From Nitrospirota bacterium (GTDB taxonomy: Bacteria > Nitrospirota > Leptospirillia > Leptospirillales > Leptospirillaceae): 6,185 bases of DNA. This document shows, piece by piece, positions 1 through 6,113 of this stretch (the stretch's first letter is position 1; each line of letters starts with the position of its first letter). Location of the stretch: positions 1 through 6,185 of the forward strand of contig JAJZGM010000079.1 in assembly GCA_021828525.1 (NCBI GenBank), read 5' to 3'. The position numbers and the translations under genes are program-made. The notes under the pieces were generated by a model. The model worked only from the letters and a program-made list of their open reading frames with translations, was not told the origin of the DNA and made no database searches.

Positions 1-944
1 AGGTGCATGTGGCGGGGGACTGGACCGTGCGGGTTCCGGACTGCGAACCCGGTGGGTGGGCCTTTCAGTTTGAAAACGAATACTATCCGGATGTTGATGA
101 TACGGCGATGGTTCTCATGGGTATGGCCAAGATCTTTCCCTATCGGCCGGACCTTGCGGCACGCATGGATGATGTCTTTCGCCGGGCATGCCGGTGGGTG
201 GTGGCCATGCAGGGAACGGACGGGGGATGGGCGGCCTTCGACAAGGACAACGACATGTTGTTTCTCAACAACATTCCCTTTGCCGACCATGGAGCCTTGC
301 TCGATCCCAGCACTGCCGACCTGACAGGTCGGGTTCTGGAGCTCCTGGGTGCCCTCGGGTACGGTCCGGACTTCCCGCCAGCCGCCCGGGCCATACGTTA
401 TCTGAGGCGTGAACAGGAGAAGGACGGCTCCTGGTTCGGGCGGTGGGGAGTAAACTATATCTATGGAACCTGGTCGGTCATCGCCGGTCTCAAGAGCATC
501 GGAGTCGGAATGGATGAGCCCTGGATCGTCCGTGCGATGAACTACCTTCTTGAACGCCAGAACGGGGACGGGGGATGGGGCGAGGACTGTCTTTCCTACG
601 CCTCCTCAGATTTTTCCGGACGGGGGGCTTCGACCCCGTCGCAGACAGCCTGGGCCCTTATCTCCCTTCTTCACGGAGGATACTGTGATCATCCCTCGGT
701 CGGGAAGGGAATCCGCTACCTTGTCTCCCGCATGGGAGAGGATGGAACCTGGGAGGAAGAGCTGTTTACCGGAACCGGTTTTCCGCGGGTCTTCTACTTG
801 CGCTATCACATGTATCGCCATTATTTTCCTCTTTGGGCGCTTTCCCTCTACCGCAACATGAAGAAAAACGGCATGGCGCTGGGCCATGAGCGCGTGGCCT
901 TCTGGAAACGCTCCCCTTACGCACCCATCCGAAACAGTGCCTGA
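1..944 (+). CDS. shc: Squalene-hopene cyclase, C-terminal half (5' end outside window)
   Basis: Squalene-hopene cyclase (also called HpnF) is a membrane-associated class II triterpene cyclase that turns squalene into hopene and hopanol by protonation. The open frame enters at the window edge, with two bases of a split codon before position 3, and ends with TGA at 942-944. The GTG at position 3 is an internal valine codon, not a start. The catalytic acid motif DVDDTA is encoded at 90-107; it matches Asp374-Asp377 of the Alicyclobacillus enzyme, so roughly half of a 630-700 residue protein is present. QW repeats follow at fragment residues about 70-76 (QGTDGGW), 138-144 (QEKDGSW) and 187-193 (QNGDGGW). 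A family-typical C-terminal block, FYLRYHMYRHYFPLWAL, also appears. A fourth QW-like repeat (MGEDGTW) has Met in place of the usual Gln. Nothing looks broken. The stop overlaps the preferred hpnG start, indicating an operon. Confidence 0.97.
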   Translation, partial: VHVAGDWTVRVPDCEPGGWAFQFENEYYPDVDDTAMVLMGMAKIFPYRPDLAARMDDVFRRACRWVVAMQGTDGGWAAFDKDNDMLFLNNIPFADHGALLDPSTADLTGRVLELLGALGYGPDFPPAARAIRYLRREQEKDGSWFGRWGVNYIYGTWSVIAGLKSIGVGMDEPWIVRAMNYLLERQNGDGGWGEDCLSYASSDFSGRGASTPSQTAWALISLLHGGYCDHPSVGKGIRYLVSRMGEDGTWEEELFTGTGFPRVFYLRYHMYRHYFPLWALSLYRNMKKNGMALGHERVAFWKRSPYAPIRNSA

Positions 945-1713
945 GACCTCCCGTCGTTCCTTTCGCCGCTTTCTTGTGGTGACGGCGCTCAGGGACGAGG
1001 CTGTGACATTCTGCAGGGGGGCCGGACCGTCTTTTTATCCTCTGTCCCTCGGCCGCGCCTTGCAATCGGACCCAGGAGGCGATTGGCGCGAAAGGGGAGG
1101 GTACCCTGTCATCTATTCCGGCCCCGGATCCTGGGGCCTCGACAACCTTGGAACTCTTTTTTCCGGGGGAGATGTGGCCTCGGTCCTGTTTTTGGGATTT
1201 GCCGGAGGGATGACTCCCTCCCTCGTTGCGGGAGACATTCTTGTTGGGACCCGGGTCATGAAAGCAGGCTGTGGGAGTTATCCCGTCTTTCCTCCGGATT
1301 TTCTTTCTCTCCGGTACAGGACCGGCACGATCCTGTCAGTTGGCCACCCTGTTGGTACCCCAGCGGAGAAGGTCCGGCTCCAGGCCGAGACAGGGGGGGA
1401 TGTGGTGGATATGGAGAGTGCGGGATGGCTCGCCTGTGCCTCGAGACACTCGGTTCAGGGCTGGGTGGTCCGGGTTGTGTCGGATGCGGCAGGAGAAACC
1501 CTTCCGCCGGAAATGATGGCGTTTGTTGACAGCCAGGGGGAGACGTCACTCCGCGGGATCGTGAAAACGCTTCTCATGAGACCAGCGGTGATTCCCGCGA
1601 TCCTTTCGCTTGTCAGAGGGATGGTCAGGGCCCATATATCTCTTCGGGATCTGGGAAGTCTCGTGTCGCAGCATGTCGAGTCCGGCCATGGTCCGGAAGG
1701 AGATTCCCGTTGA
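937..1713 (+). CDS. hpnG: Hopanoid-associated phosphorylase HpnG (adenosylhopane nucleosidase/phosphorylase)
   Basis: A purine/nucleoside phosphorylase-fold protein of the HpnG type, which in studied hopanoid producers removes adenine from adenosylhopane to give a (phospho)ribosylhopane, the step after HpnH. Numbered from the GTG at 937 it is 258 residues, and the first strand is RRFLVVTALRDEA (10-22). The nucleoside phosphorylase hallmarks are GFAGGMTPSLVAGD (87-100), VVDMESAG (156-163) with the expected substrate-site Met-Glu, and VRVVSDAAGE (178-187) with the Ser-Asp pair that holds the catalytic acid in this fold. A basic helical tail follows, as in HpnG relatives. The start is uncertain. 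ATG at 886 is also in frame but adds 17 residues with no family similarity and overlaps shc by 59 bases; neither start has a clear Shine-Dalgarno. GTG 937 gives an 8-base overlap with shc. The stop overlaps the start of the next gene. Confidence 0.9.
   Translation: MPETSRRSFRRFLVVTALRDEAVTFCRGAGPSFYPLSLGRALQSDPGGDWRERGGYPVIYSGPGSWGLDNLGTLFSGGDVASVLFLGFAGGMTPSLVAGDILVGTRVMKAGCGSYPVFPPDFLSLRYRTGTILSVGHPVGTPAEKVRLQAETGGDVVDMESAGWLACASRHSVQGWVVRVVSDAAGETLPPEMMAFVDSQGETSLRGIVKTLLMRPAVIPAILSLVRGMVRAHISLRDLGSLVSQHVESGHGPEGDSR
1697..1702 (+). promoter_or_regulatory. Ribosome binding site fixing a TTG start
   Basis: AAGGAG lies 7 bases before the TTG at 1710. It decides the start of the barrel gene. 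The nearby ATG at 1714 is in another frame and stops after a few codons, and the first in-frame ATG, at residue 23, would cut into the signal peptide. Confidence 0.75.
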
Positions 1714-3071
1714 ATGAGGAGAAAACCTGGAGAGGCGGAACGGGGTGGCTCGCCTCTCTCCTGATCCAGACGGCGATGGTCCTTTTATTCATATCGCCGT
1801 CATGGGGAGCCGGCCCTGTTCCCCCCGGCCTCCCCCCGGCGCCGGTGGCCACCACTCTCGGTCCCCAGGGCCTCTCCTTTCCGACCCTTCCCATCGGGTC
1901 TCCTCCCCCCTTCAGCTATAGCACTCCCTTTGACAACACTGTGGTTGTCCCTCTTCCGGCGATCGGAGATTCCTACAACTCGGGAGTGACCTACGGGACG
2001 ATCATTCCGATCCTCTATGCCAAACCCTCCGGACGGATCACGTCGATCTTCGCCCCCTCCGTCATGTACAACTCCTACATGGGCCTTGAATCCGGCTTCA
2101 GGTACTACCGCTATTACAAGGGCAATCTCAAGCGGTGGCATGTCATTGCCATTCAGTCCAATTCCATCATGAACTTCTACGAGTTCCACTATCGGGACCT
2201 CTCCATGGACAACGGACGGTATATCGTGGATGTCCGTGTGAAGGACTTCAAGAATCCGACCGCCAGATTCTATGGAATCGGACCGACCTCCTCGTTCGGG
2301 GACCAGTCAAACTTTACCCTGGCGACCACCTCTGTCCACGGGACCTTCGGTGGAAATTTCGATGACCAGAAGATCCGGGTCTGGTTCATGGAGCGTTACC
2401 GCACGTACGGTGCCTCCCCAGGTCAGGTTCCGAACATGCCCTACACGGGGCTTCTCTTTCCCGATGTTCCGGGGTTTGCCACCGGAGCCCAGATTCTGAC
2501 ACACCGTGTCGATGCCACTTACGATACCCGGGACAACCACCTGATCCCTTCCTCGGGAACCTATGCCAGGATATTCGCAGAGCTCGACAACAACATGACC
2601 CCGGGCCAGGGAAGCCTTTTCGACCGCTTCGACGCCGAGTACAAATACTGGCTGGCCCACGGGAGCAACGACCAGAATGTCCTGGCCATCCGGGCCATGA
2701 TCAATCTGATGAATGGCCCCAATATTCCCTTCTTTGCCATGAGCATGCTAGGAGGAGCCTACACGCTGGAGGGATTCGGAACCGGACGTTACTATGATTT
2801 TGATGCCTCTTTGTTCAATATCGAGGAACGGATCGCGGCATTCGACATGAACCTTTTCAACGTGGAATCGGAGTGGCAGGTTGCCCCTTTTCTTGGGATC
2901 GGTGAGGTTTTTCGGGATGTCACCCAGGTGACCCAATGGGGAAACTATGCCGTCAATCCGGGAGTCGGGTTTCGTGCTCTGGTCAAACCCAATGTTGTCG
3001 GTCGTCTCGACATCGGTTATTCGACAGAGGCGGGGGCCGTGACATACGTCGGAATCGGATTTCCCTTTTGA
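1710..3071 (+). CDS. Omp85/BamA-type outer-membrane beta-barrel without visible POTRA domains
   Basis: A 453-residue predicted outer-membrane barrel of the bacterial surface antigen (Omp85) superfamily. It starts at TTG with a good Shine-Dalgarno, and its first bases overlap the hpnG stop (TTGA at 1710-1713). Residues 1-34 look like a Sec signal peptide: a hydrophobic run at about 14-30, with probable cleavage after Ala34 (SWGA/GP). A Pro-rich linker follows to about residue 70, then alternating aromatic strands to the end. Family signs are the segment around ARFYGIGPTSSFGDQSNF (residues about 184-203), YDTRDN followed by PSSGTY (271-276 onward), GGAYTLEGFGTGRYYD (348-363, at the place of the conserved Omp85 loop-6 VRGF/Y motif), and a final strand ending in Phe453. 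BamA is about 800 residues with five POTRA domains; here there is too little room before the first strand for even one. The specific function is unknown. Coupling to hpnG suggests a link to hopanoids or the envelope, which is inference. Confidence 0.85.
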   Translation: MNEEKTWRGGTGWLASLLIQTAMVLLFISPSWGAGPVPPGLPPAPVATTLGPQGLSFPTLPIGSPPPFSYSTPFDNTVVVPLPAIGDSYNSGVTYGTIIPILYAKPSGRITSIFAPSVMYNSYMGLESGFRYYRYYKGNLKRWHVIAIQSNSIMNFYEFHYRDLSMDNGRYIVDVRVKDFKNPTARFYGIGPTSSFGDQSNFTLATTSVHGTFGGNFDDQKIRVWFMERYRTYGASPGQVPNMPYTGLLFPDVPGFATGAQILTHRVDATYDTRDNHLIPSSGTYARIFAELDNNMTPGQGSLFDRFDAEYKYWLAHGSNDQNVLAIRAMINLMNGPNIPFFAMSMLGGAYTLEGFGTGRYYDFDASLFNIEERIAAFDMNLFNVESEWQVAPFLGIGEVFRDVTQVTQWGNYAVNPGVGFRALVKPNVVGRLDIGYSTEAGAVTYVGIGFPF

Positions 3072-3748
3072 GCCATTCTTCTGTACTGGTCCCGGGCCTT
3101 TTGGACTGTCTTGTCGTCCGGCTCTTCCACGGCGCGGATAAATGCTTCCGGCTGGCGGTCGGAAAACAGACAGAGAGGAAGTGAGACCGGGGTCACAAGA
3201 AGATCGATGGGAGCGCCGATCGACAGCTCTGCCAGGAGATCGACCGAACTGACCTGCTTGTGCCAGTCCAGGGCGCTGGCCGGCCGGTCGAAAAGGCAGA
3301 GAAGAAGGCTGCCTCGGACGTGACTTCCCCGGTGTTCGAGATCTCCGGAGGAAGACGGGACATAACGCCGGATCTTGTACCCGGTTTCCCTGAAGAGTCC
3401 GGTATAGCGGGTGACGTGGAGAATGCCAGTCCTGTCGAACCAGGCCACCTCGTTTTCCCTGAAAAGGTGGTGGCCGATCGTGAACCGGGAATTGTTCCAG
3501 GAAAAACCCATTGACTGGAGGATCCGGACCATTCGCGGATGCTCCGGGGACCCGGGGGGATAGGTGTCGGGAAGTCGGAGTCCGGTCCTGTCCAGAACGG
3601 ACTGGTCTGAAAGGGGAACAGGGGCGCTCTGGCAGGAAGAAAGCAGAAGGATGATCATTCCCGCAAGGGCGGAGAGCGGGACCCTTCCTGGACGGAGGGC
3701 ACGCAGGGTCTGGCGGACGTTGTCGGTGACCGGTTCGATGGGAGGCAC
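3017..3748 (-). CDS. Predicted lipoprotein of unrecognised family
   Basis: I do not recognise this family. The minus-strand frame is open from 3826 to TAA at 3019-3017. A lipoprotein signal is clear: the basic stretch RQTLRALRPGR, then a hydrophobic run ending in the lipobox LSSC, so the mature protein should begin at that Cys. The start is uncertain. GTG 3748-3746 is the candidate nearest the signal peptide and gives 243 residues with Cys39. ATG 3793-3791 and ATG 3826-3824 are in frame but give unusually long leaders; no candidate has a well-spaced Shine-Dalgarno. The mature part, about 205 residues, is soluble-looking, with no membrane segment and no catalytic motif I can name. Codon choice is consistent with a real gene, and the plus strand opposite holds only short frames. 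It converges on the barrel gene, overlapping it by 55 bases, and diverges from hpnA. The residue after the lipid Cys is Gln, not the Asp that usually retains lipoproteins in the inner membrane, so an outer-membrane location is plausible. Confidence 0.75.
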   Translation of the reverse strand: MPPIEPVTDNVRQTLRALRPGRVPLSALAGMIILLLSSCQSAPVPLSDQSVLDRTGLRLPDTYPPGSPEHPRMVRILQSMGFSWNNSRFTIGHHLFRENEVAWFDRTGILHVTRYTGLFRETGYKIRRYVPSSSGDLEHRGSHVRGSLLLCLFDRPASALDWHKQVSSVDLLAELSIGAPIDLLVTPVSLPLCLFSDRQPEAFIRAVEEPDDKTVQKARDQYRRMAQKGNPIPTYVTAPASVE

Positions 3749-3809
3749 ATCCTCAGAATTTCGTTGTGTCCTGCCGGAATAGTGAAGCCTCATATTCCGG
3801 CAATGTGTT

Positions 3810-3823
3810 GCAGGACATCCTGC
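3810..3823. repeat. Perfect 6+2+6 palindrome, possible operator
   Basis: GCAGGACATCCTGC is an inverted repeat with two 6-base arms around a 2-base centre. It overlaps the putative -10 element of the minus-strand promoter and lies upstream of hpnA, a sensible place for a dimeric regulator. A 14-base palindrome can also arise by chance, and the partner protein is unknown. Confidence 0.3.
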
Positions 3824-3845
3824 CATTCGAACCGGGAACTGTCAA
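3817..3845 (-). promoter_or_regulatory. Possible sigma70-type promoter for the lipoprotein gene
   Basis: Read on the minus strand, a perfect -35 consensus TTGACA (3845-3840) is followed by a 17-base spacer and CAGGAT (3822-3817). The latter keeps the A at position 2 and the final AT of the -10 consensus, but only 3 of 6 bases match. Transcription would begin near 3810, upstream of the ATG at 3793 and the GTG at 3748 but downstream of the ATG at 3826. If real, this promoter therefore rules out the longest form of the gene. Confidence 0.35.
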
Positions 3846-3924
3846 CACGGGAAGACTTTTTCGGGGAACCGGTGGCTTTGCGAGTCTCCCTTTCGGAATC
3901 TTTGGGATCGGAAAGAGAGGGGGC

Positions 3925-3981
3925 ATGAGTGAAAAATCCGATGGACAAATCTTTCAGGATCATGGCATGATTGAAGAATGA
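3925..3981 (+). CDS. Possible 18-residue upstream ORF coupled to hpnA
   Basis: The frame begins with ATG at 3925 after a purine-rich stretch (GAGAGGGGGC, 3914-3923). It encodes MSEKSDGQIFQDHGMIEE and ends with TGA at 3979-3981. That stop overlaps the hpnA start as ATGA (3978-3981), a classic arrangement for translational coupling. hpnA itself lacks a well-spaced Shine-Dalgarno, which makes coupling more attractive. The same frame is open back to a GTG at 3766 (71 residues in total). The peptide resembles nothing I know, and chance is a real possibility. Confidence 0.22.
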   Translation: MSEKSDGQIFQDHGMIEE

Positions 3982-5024
3982 ATGCTCCGTTTTCGCAACC
4001 CCTTTCCCTCGTGACCGGAGCCACCGGCTTTGTGGGCTCCTGGGTCGCCGCTCTTCTGGTGGAGTCCGGAGAAAAAATTCGGTGTCTCCGCCGCAAGGAA
4101 TCTTCGACTGCCAACCTTCCCCCCGAAAGCCCGATGGTCCAATGGGTGGAAGGAGACCTTCTCGATCGGCCCTCCCTTGATCGTGCCATGGAGGGTGTGG
4201 AGACCCTCTACCATGTTGCGGCCGACTACCGCCTCTGGTCTCCCAAAAGGGGTCAGATCCTTTTCTCCAATGTGACGGGGACCCGCAATATTCTGGAAGC
4301 GGCCCTTAAGGCAGGGGTGTCCCGGGTGGTTTACTGCAGCAGCGTCGCCGCCCTTGGCGCCCGGACCGACGGGATTCCCATCGACGAATCCATGGCTGTC
4401 GATAGACAATCGCTTGTTGGAGAGTATAAAATTTCGAAGTACGAGGCCGAGCAGGTGGCCCTCTCGTATGCTGACCGCCTGTCTCTTGTGGTGGTCAATC
4501 CTTCCGCGCCGATCGGGGCCCGGGACATCAAGCCCACCCCCACGGGGCGAATCGTCCTCGATTATCTCAAGGGCCGCATGAAGGCCTCCATTCACACTGG
4601 GCTTAATGTCGTCCACGTGAGGGATGTGGCGAGGGGGCATCTTCTTGCCGCCCGTCATGGCAAGGCGGGGGAGAAGTATATTCTGGCAGGACGGAACATG
4701 ACTCTTTTCGAGGTGTTCCGGTCCCTCGAGGCTGTAACGGGAATTCCCGCTCCGACAGTGACCGTTCCCCGGGGAGTTGTTCTTCCTCTTGCCTTTCTGT
4801 CGGAGGGAGTCTCACGTCTGACGGGGCGGGAGCCCATGATTCCCCTCGAGGGGGTTCGCATGGCAAAAAAACTCATGTATTATGATGGTAGCCGTGCCGT
4901 TCGCGAACTGGGTCTTGCTGTAACACCGGTGGAGGAGGCATTCAGGGATGCGGTCCGCTATTTTGCATCCTCCGGATATCTTGACTCCTCCCTGTCCGAA
5001 AGGCTCCTCGGACGAATTGCCTGA
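3978..5024 (+). CDS. hpnA: Hopanoid-associated sugar epimerase/dehydrogenase HpnA
   Basis: A 348-residue extended short-chain dehydrogenase/reductase of the HpnA type, a cytosolic NAD(P)-dependent family found in many hopanoid clusters. Its reaction is not firmly established; it is often annotated as a nucleoside-diphosphate-sugar epimerase or dihydroflavonol-reductase-like enzyme. The Rossmann dinucleotide motif GATGFVG is at residues 14-20. An acidic DLLD segment (60-63), HVAADYRLW (79-87) and NVTGTRN (98-104) follow. The catalytic set is YCSSVAALG (119-127), with the active-site Ser at 121 or 122, and YKISK (150-154), giving Tyr150 and Lys154. NPSAPIGARDIKPTPTG (about 174-190) is the usual substrate-side loop. 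Length is slightly above the usual 330 or so, mainly through a short N-terminal lead. The ATG at 3978 is preferred because it sits just before the first strand. The only purine-rich sequence before it (GAAGA) abuts the start, so translation may depend on the upstream ORF. It is divergent from the lipoprotein gene and followed by ispH. Confidence 0.93.
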   Translation: MNAPFSQPLSLVTGATGFVGSWVAALLVESGEKIRCLRRKESSTANLPPESPMVQWVEGDLLDRPSLDRAMEGVETLYHVAADYRLWSPKRGQILFSNVTGTRNILEAALKAGVSRVVYCSSVAALGARTDGIPIDESMAVDRQSLVGEYKISKYEAEQVALSYADRLSLVVVNPSAPIGARDIKPTPTGRIVLDYLKGRMKASIHTGLNVVHVRDVARGHLLAARHGKAGEKYILAGRNMTLFEVFRSLEAVTGIPAPTVTVPRGVVLPLAFLSEGVSRLTGREPMIPLEGVRMAKKLMYYDGSRAVRELGLAVTPVEEAFRDAVRYFASSGYLDSSLSERLLGRIA

Positions 5025-5109
5025 TTCTCTGGAGTGTCAGCCATCCCTTAGGGTGTGCCGGCCTGAACGATATACGTATCTTCGATGTGCCTGCTGCGAA
5101 AACAAATAT

Positions 5110-5116
5110 GGAGGAG
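5110..5116 (+). promoter_or_regulatory. Strong ribosome binding site of ispH
   Basis: GGAGGAG ends 3 bases before the ATG at 5120. It fixes the IspH start, which also puts the first conserved Cys at residue 12 as in the family. Confidence 0.75.
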
Positions 5117-5119
5117 TGA

Positions 5120-6028
5120 ATGGAAATATTTCTGACGGAATATGCCGGCGTCTGCGTCGGAGTTAAGAGGGCGATCAAGATGGCTCATCGGACAGCAGAG
5201 GAGTCTTCCGGCCCTATCTTTGTCCTGCATGAAATCGTTCACAATACCCATGTGGTCAACGACCTGGCAAACCGCGGCGTCCATTCGGTGGACGATGTCT
5301 CCGAGGTCCAGGGAGGAACACTGATCATCAGTGCCCATGGCGTCTCCCCGAGCGTCATCGATGAGGCGAAGTCGCGCAATCTCGATGTCGTTGACACCAC
5401 CTGTCCTCTGGTCTCAAAAATCCACCGGATCGTCAAGGCTCTGGCAGACAAGAACTACACGATCCTGCTTCTCGGAGAAAAGAGCCATGACGAGGTGATG
5501 GGAGTCCAGGGCCATGCGGAGGACCATATCCATATCTTTCACCGCAAGGAAGAAATCGCGGGCCTGCCCCTGACCAATGGTCCGGTGGCCCTCGTGTCAC
5601 AGACGACTCAATCGATCAAGTATTTCGACGAGATCCTGGAACTCCTTGTCAAGCGCTATCCCCAGCTTGAGGTCCACAACACGATCTGCGACGCCACCGA
5701 GAAGCGGCAGACCTCGGCCTTGGCCATTGCGGGAAATATGGATGTCATGATTACAGTCGGATCTATGAGCTCTGCCAATTCCCGGCGCCTCCAGGAGGTT
5801 TCCGGTGGGCTCTGTACGGCCTCCTACCTCGTGGACCAGGCTTCCGAAGTCCAGTCAGAATGGTTTTCGGGCCGCGAGCGTGTGGGAGTGACGGCCGGTG
5901 CCTCCACACCCGATTACCTGATCGAGGATGTCATCGAGAAACTCAAGGAAATATCCCTGCAAAAAGGAGTGGCGCCTTCGGTCATCCGAAACGAGTCGGC
6001 CGAAGAAGAGTTCATCGAGGTCCACTGA
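5120..6028 (+). CDS. ispH: 4-hydroxy-3-methylbut-2-enyl diphosphate reductase IspH
   Basis: IspH (LytB) carries out the last step of the methylerythritol phosphate pathway, reducing HMBPP to IPP and DMAPP with an oxygen-sensitive iron-sulfur cluster in the cytosol. The protein is 302 residues, close to the usual 280-320, and appears complete. The three cluster cysteines are Cys12 (GVCVGVKRAI), Cys95 (DTTCPLV) and Cys190 (NTICDATEKRQ). The substrate-pocket residues also line up: His41 (EIVHN), His73 (SAHG), His123 with Glu125 (SHDEV), Thr162 or Thr163 (SQTTQ), Ser218-x-Asn220 (GSMSSANS) and Ser262 (TAGASTP). All expected catalytic residues are present, so it should be active. It follows hpnA by 95 bases and precedes hpnJ by 85. 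I see no terminator in either gap, so one transcript is likely. Placement inside a hopanoid locus suggests that precursor supply is co-expressed with hopanoid synthesis. Confidence 0.97.
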   Translation: MEIFLTEYAGVCVGVKRAIKMAHRTAEESSGPIFVLHEIVHNTHVVNDLANRGVHSVDDVSEVQGGTLIISAHGVSPSVIDEAKSRNLDVVDTTCPLVSKIHRIVKALADKNYTILLLGEKSHDEVMGVQGHAEDHIHIFHRKEEIAGLPLTNGPVALVSQTTQSIKYFDEILELLVKRYPQLEVHNTICDATEKRQTSALAIAGNMDVMITVGSMSSANSRRLQEVSGGLCTASYLVDQASEVQSEWFSGRERVGVTAGASTPDYLIEDVIEKLKEISLQKGVAPSVIRNESAEEEFIEVH

Positions 6029-6102
6029 CCCAAAGGAAGCAGACCTTCCAGCGTCAAGCGGATAGAGCCGGGCGATCCCATTTCGGCCGGACCATATGAT
6101 TT

Positions 6103-6109
6103 GAAAGGA
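6103..6109 (+). promoter_or_regulatory. Ribosome binding site of the hpnJ-like gene
   Basis: GAAAGGA ends 4 bases before the ATG at 6114. It supports that start over the out-of-frame ATG at 6109. Confidence 0.6.
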
Positions 6110-6113
6110 TGCC

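Larger units (their letters stand above)
3749..3977. promoter_or_regulatory. Divergent intergenic region between the lipoprotein gene and hpnA
   Basis: This interval of about 230 bases separates two divergently transcribed genes and must carry the promoters for both if each is expressed independently. On the minus strand there is a TTGACA/CAGGAT pair. On the plus strand I found no convincing -35/-10 pair for hpnA. A palindrome and a possible upstream ORF are listed separately. If the lipoprotein starts at 3826 rather than 3748, part of this interval is coding. Confidence 0.5.

Noticed and set aside
3..5. GTG at the window edge as a start for the cyclase
   Set aside because: The frame begins in the middle of a known family only about 30 residues before the catalytic DVDD motif, so the codon is an internal valine and the gene is cut by the window.
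1800..2189. A 129-codon minus-strand frame inside the barrel gene
   Set aside because: It is antisense to a strongly supported gene with a signal peptide and family motifs, and its composition (Gly/Arg-rich) is typical of a shadow frame.
3766..3924. Upstream extension of the small ORF before hpnA back to GTG 3766
   Set aside because: The predicted peptide has no recognisable features, no Shine-Dalgarno precedes the GTG, and the segment overlaps the putative promoter and possible N-terminus of the opposite gene.
3960..4658. A 232-codon open frame on the minus strand opposite hpnA
   Set aside because: It lies wholly within or against the well-supported hpnA frame, has no recognisable family features, and is a typical shadow frame in GC-rich DNA.
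5048..5076. Possible ispH promoter with TATACG as -10
   Set aside because: The -10-like TATACG at 5071-5076 is reasonable, but the matching -35 position holds TTAGGG, which fits consensus poorly. Read-through from hpnA explains expression equally well.
5071..5078. 8-base palindrome ATACGTAT region between hpnA and ispH
   Set aside because: Too short and isolated to support an operator; expected by chance.
6035..6049. GGAAG-CAGAC-CTTCC hairpin just after ispH, as a terminator
   Set aside because: The stem is only 5 base pairs, with no T-run after it and the next hopanoid gene close downstream; it is too weak to call.
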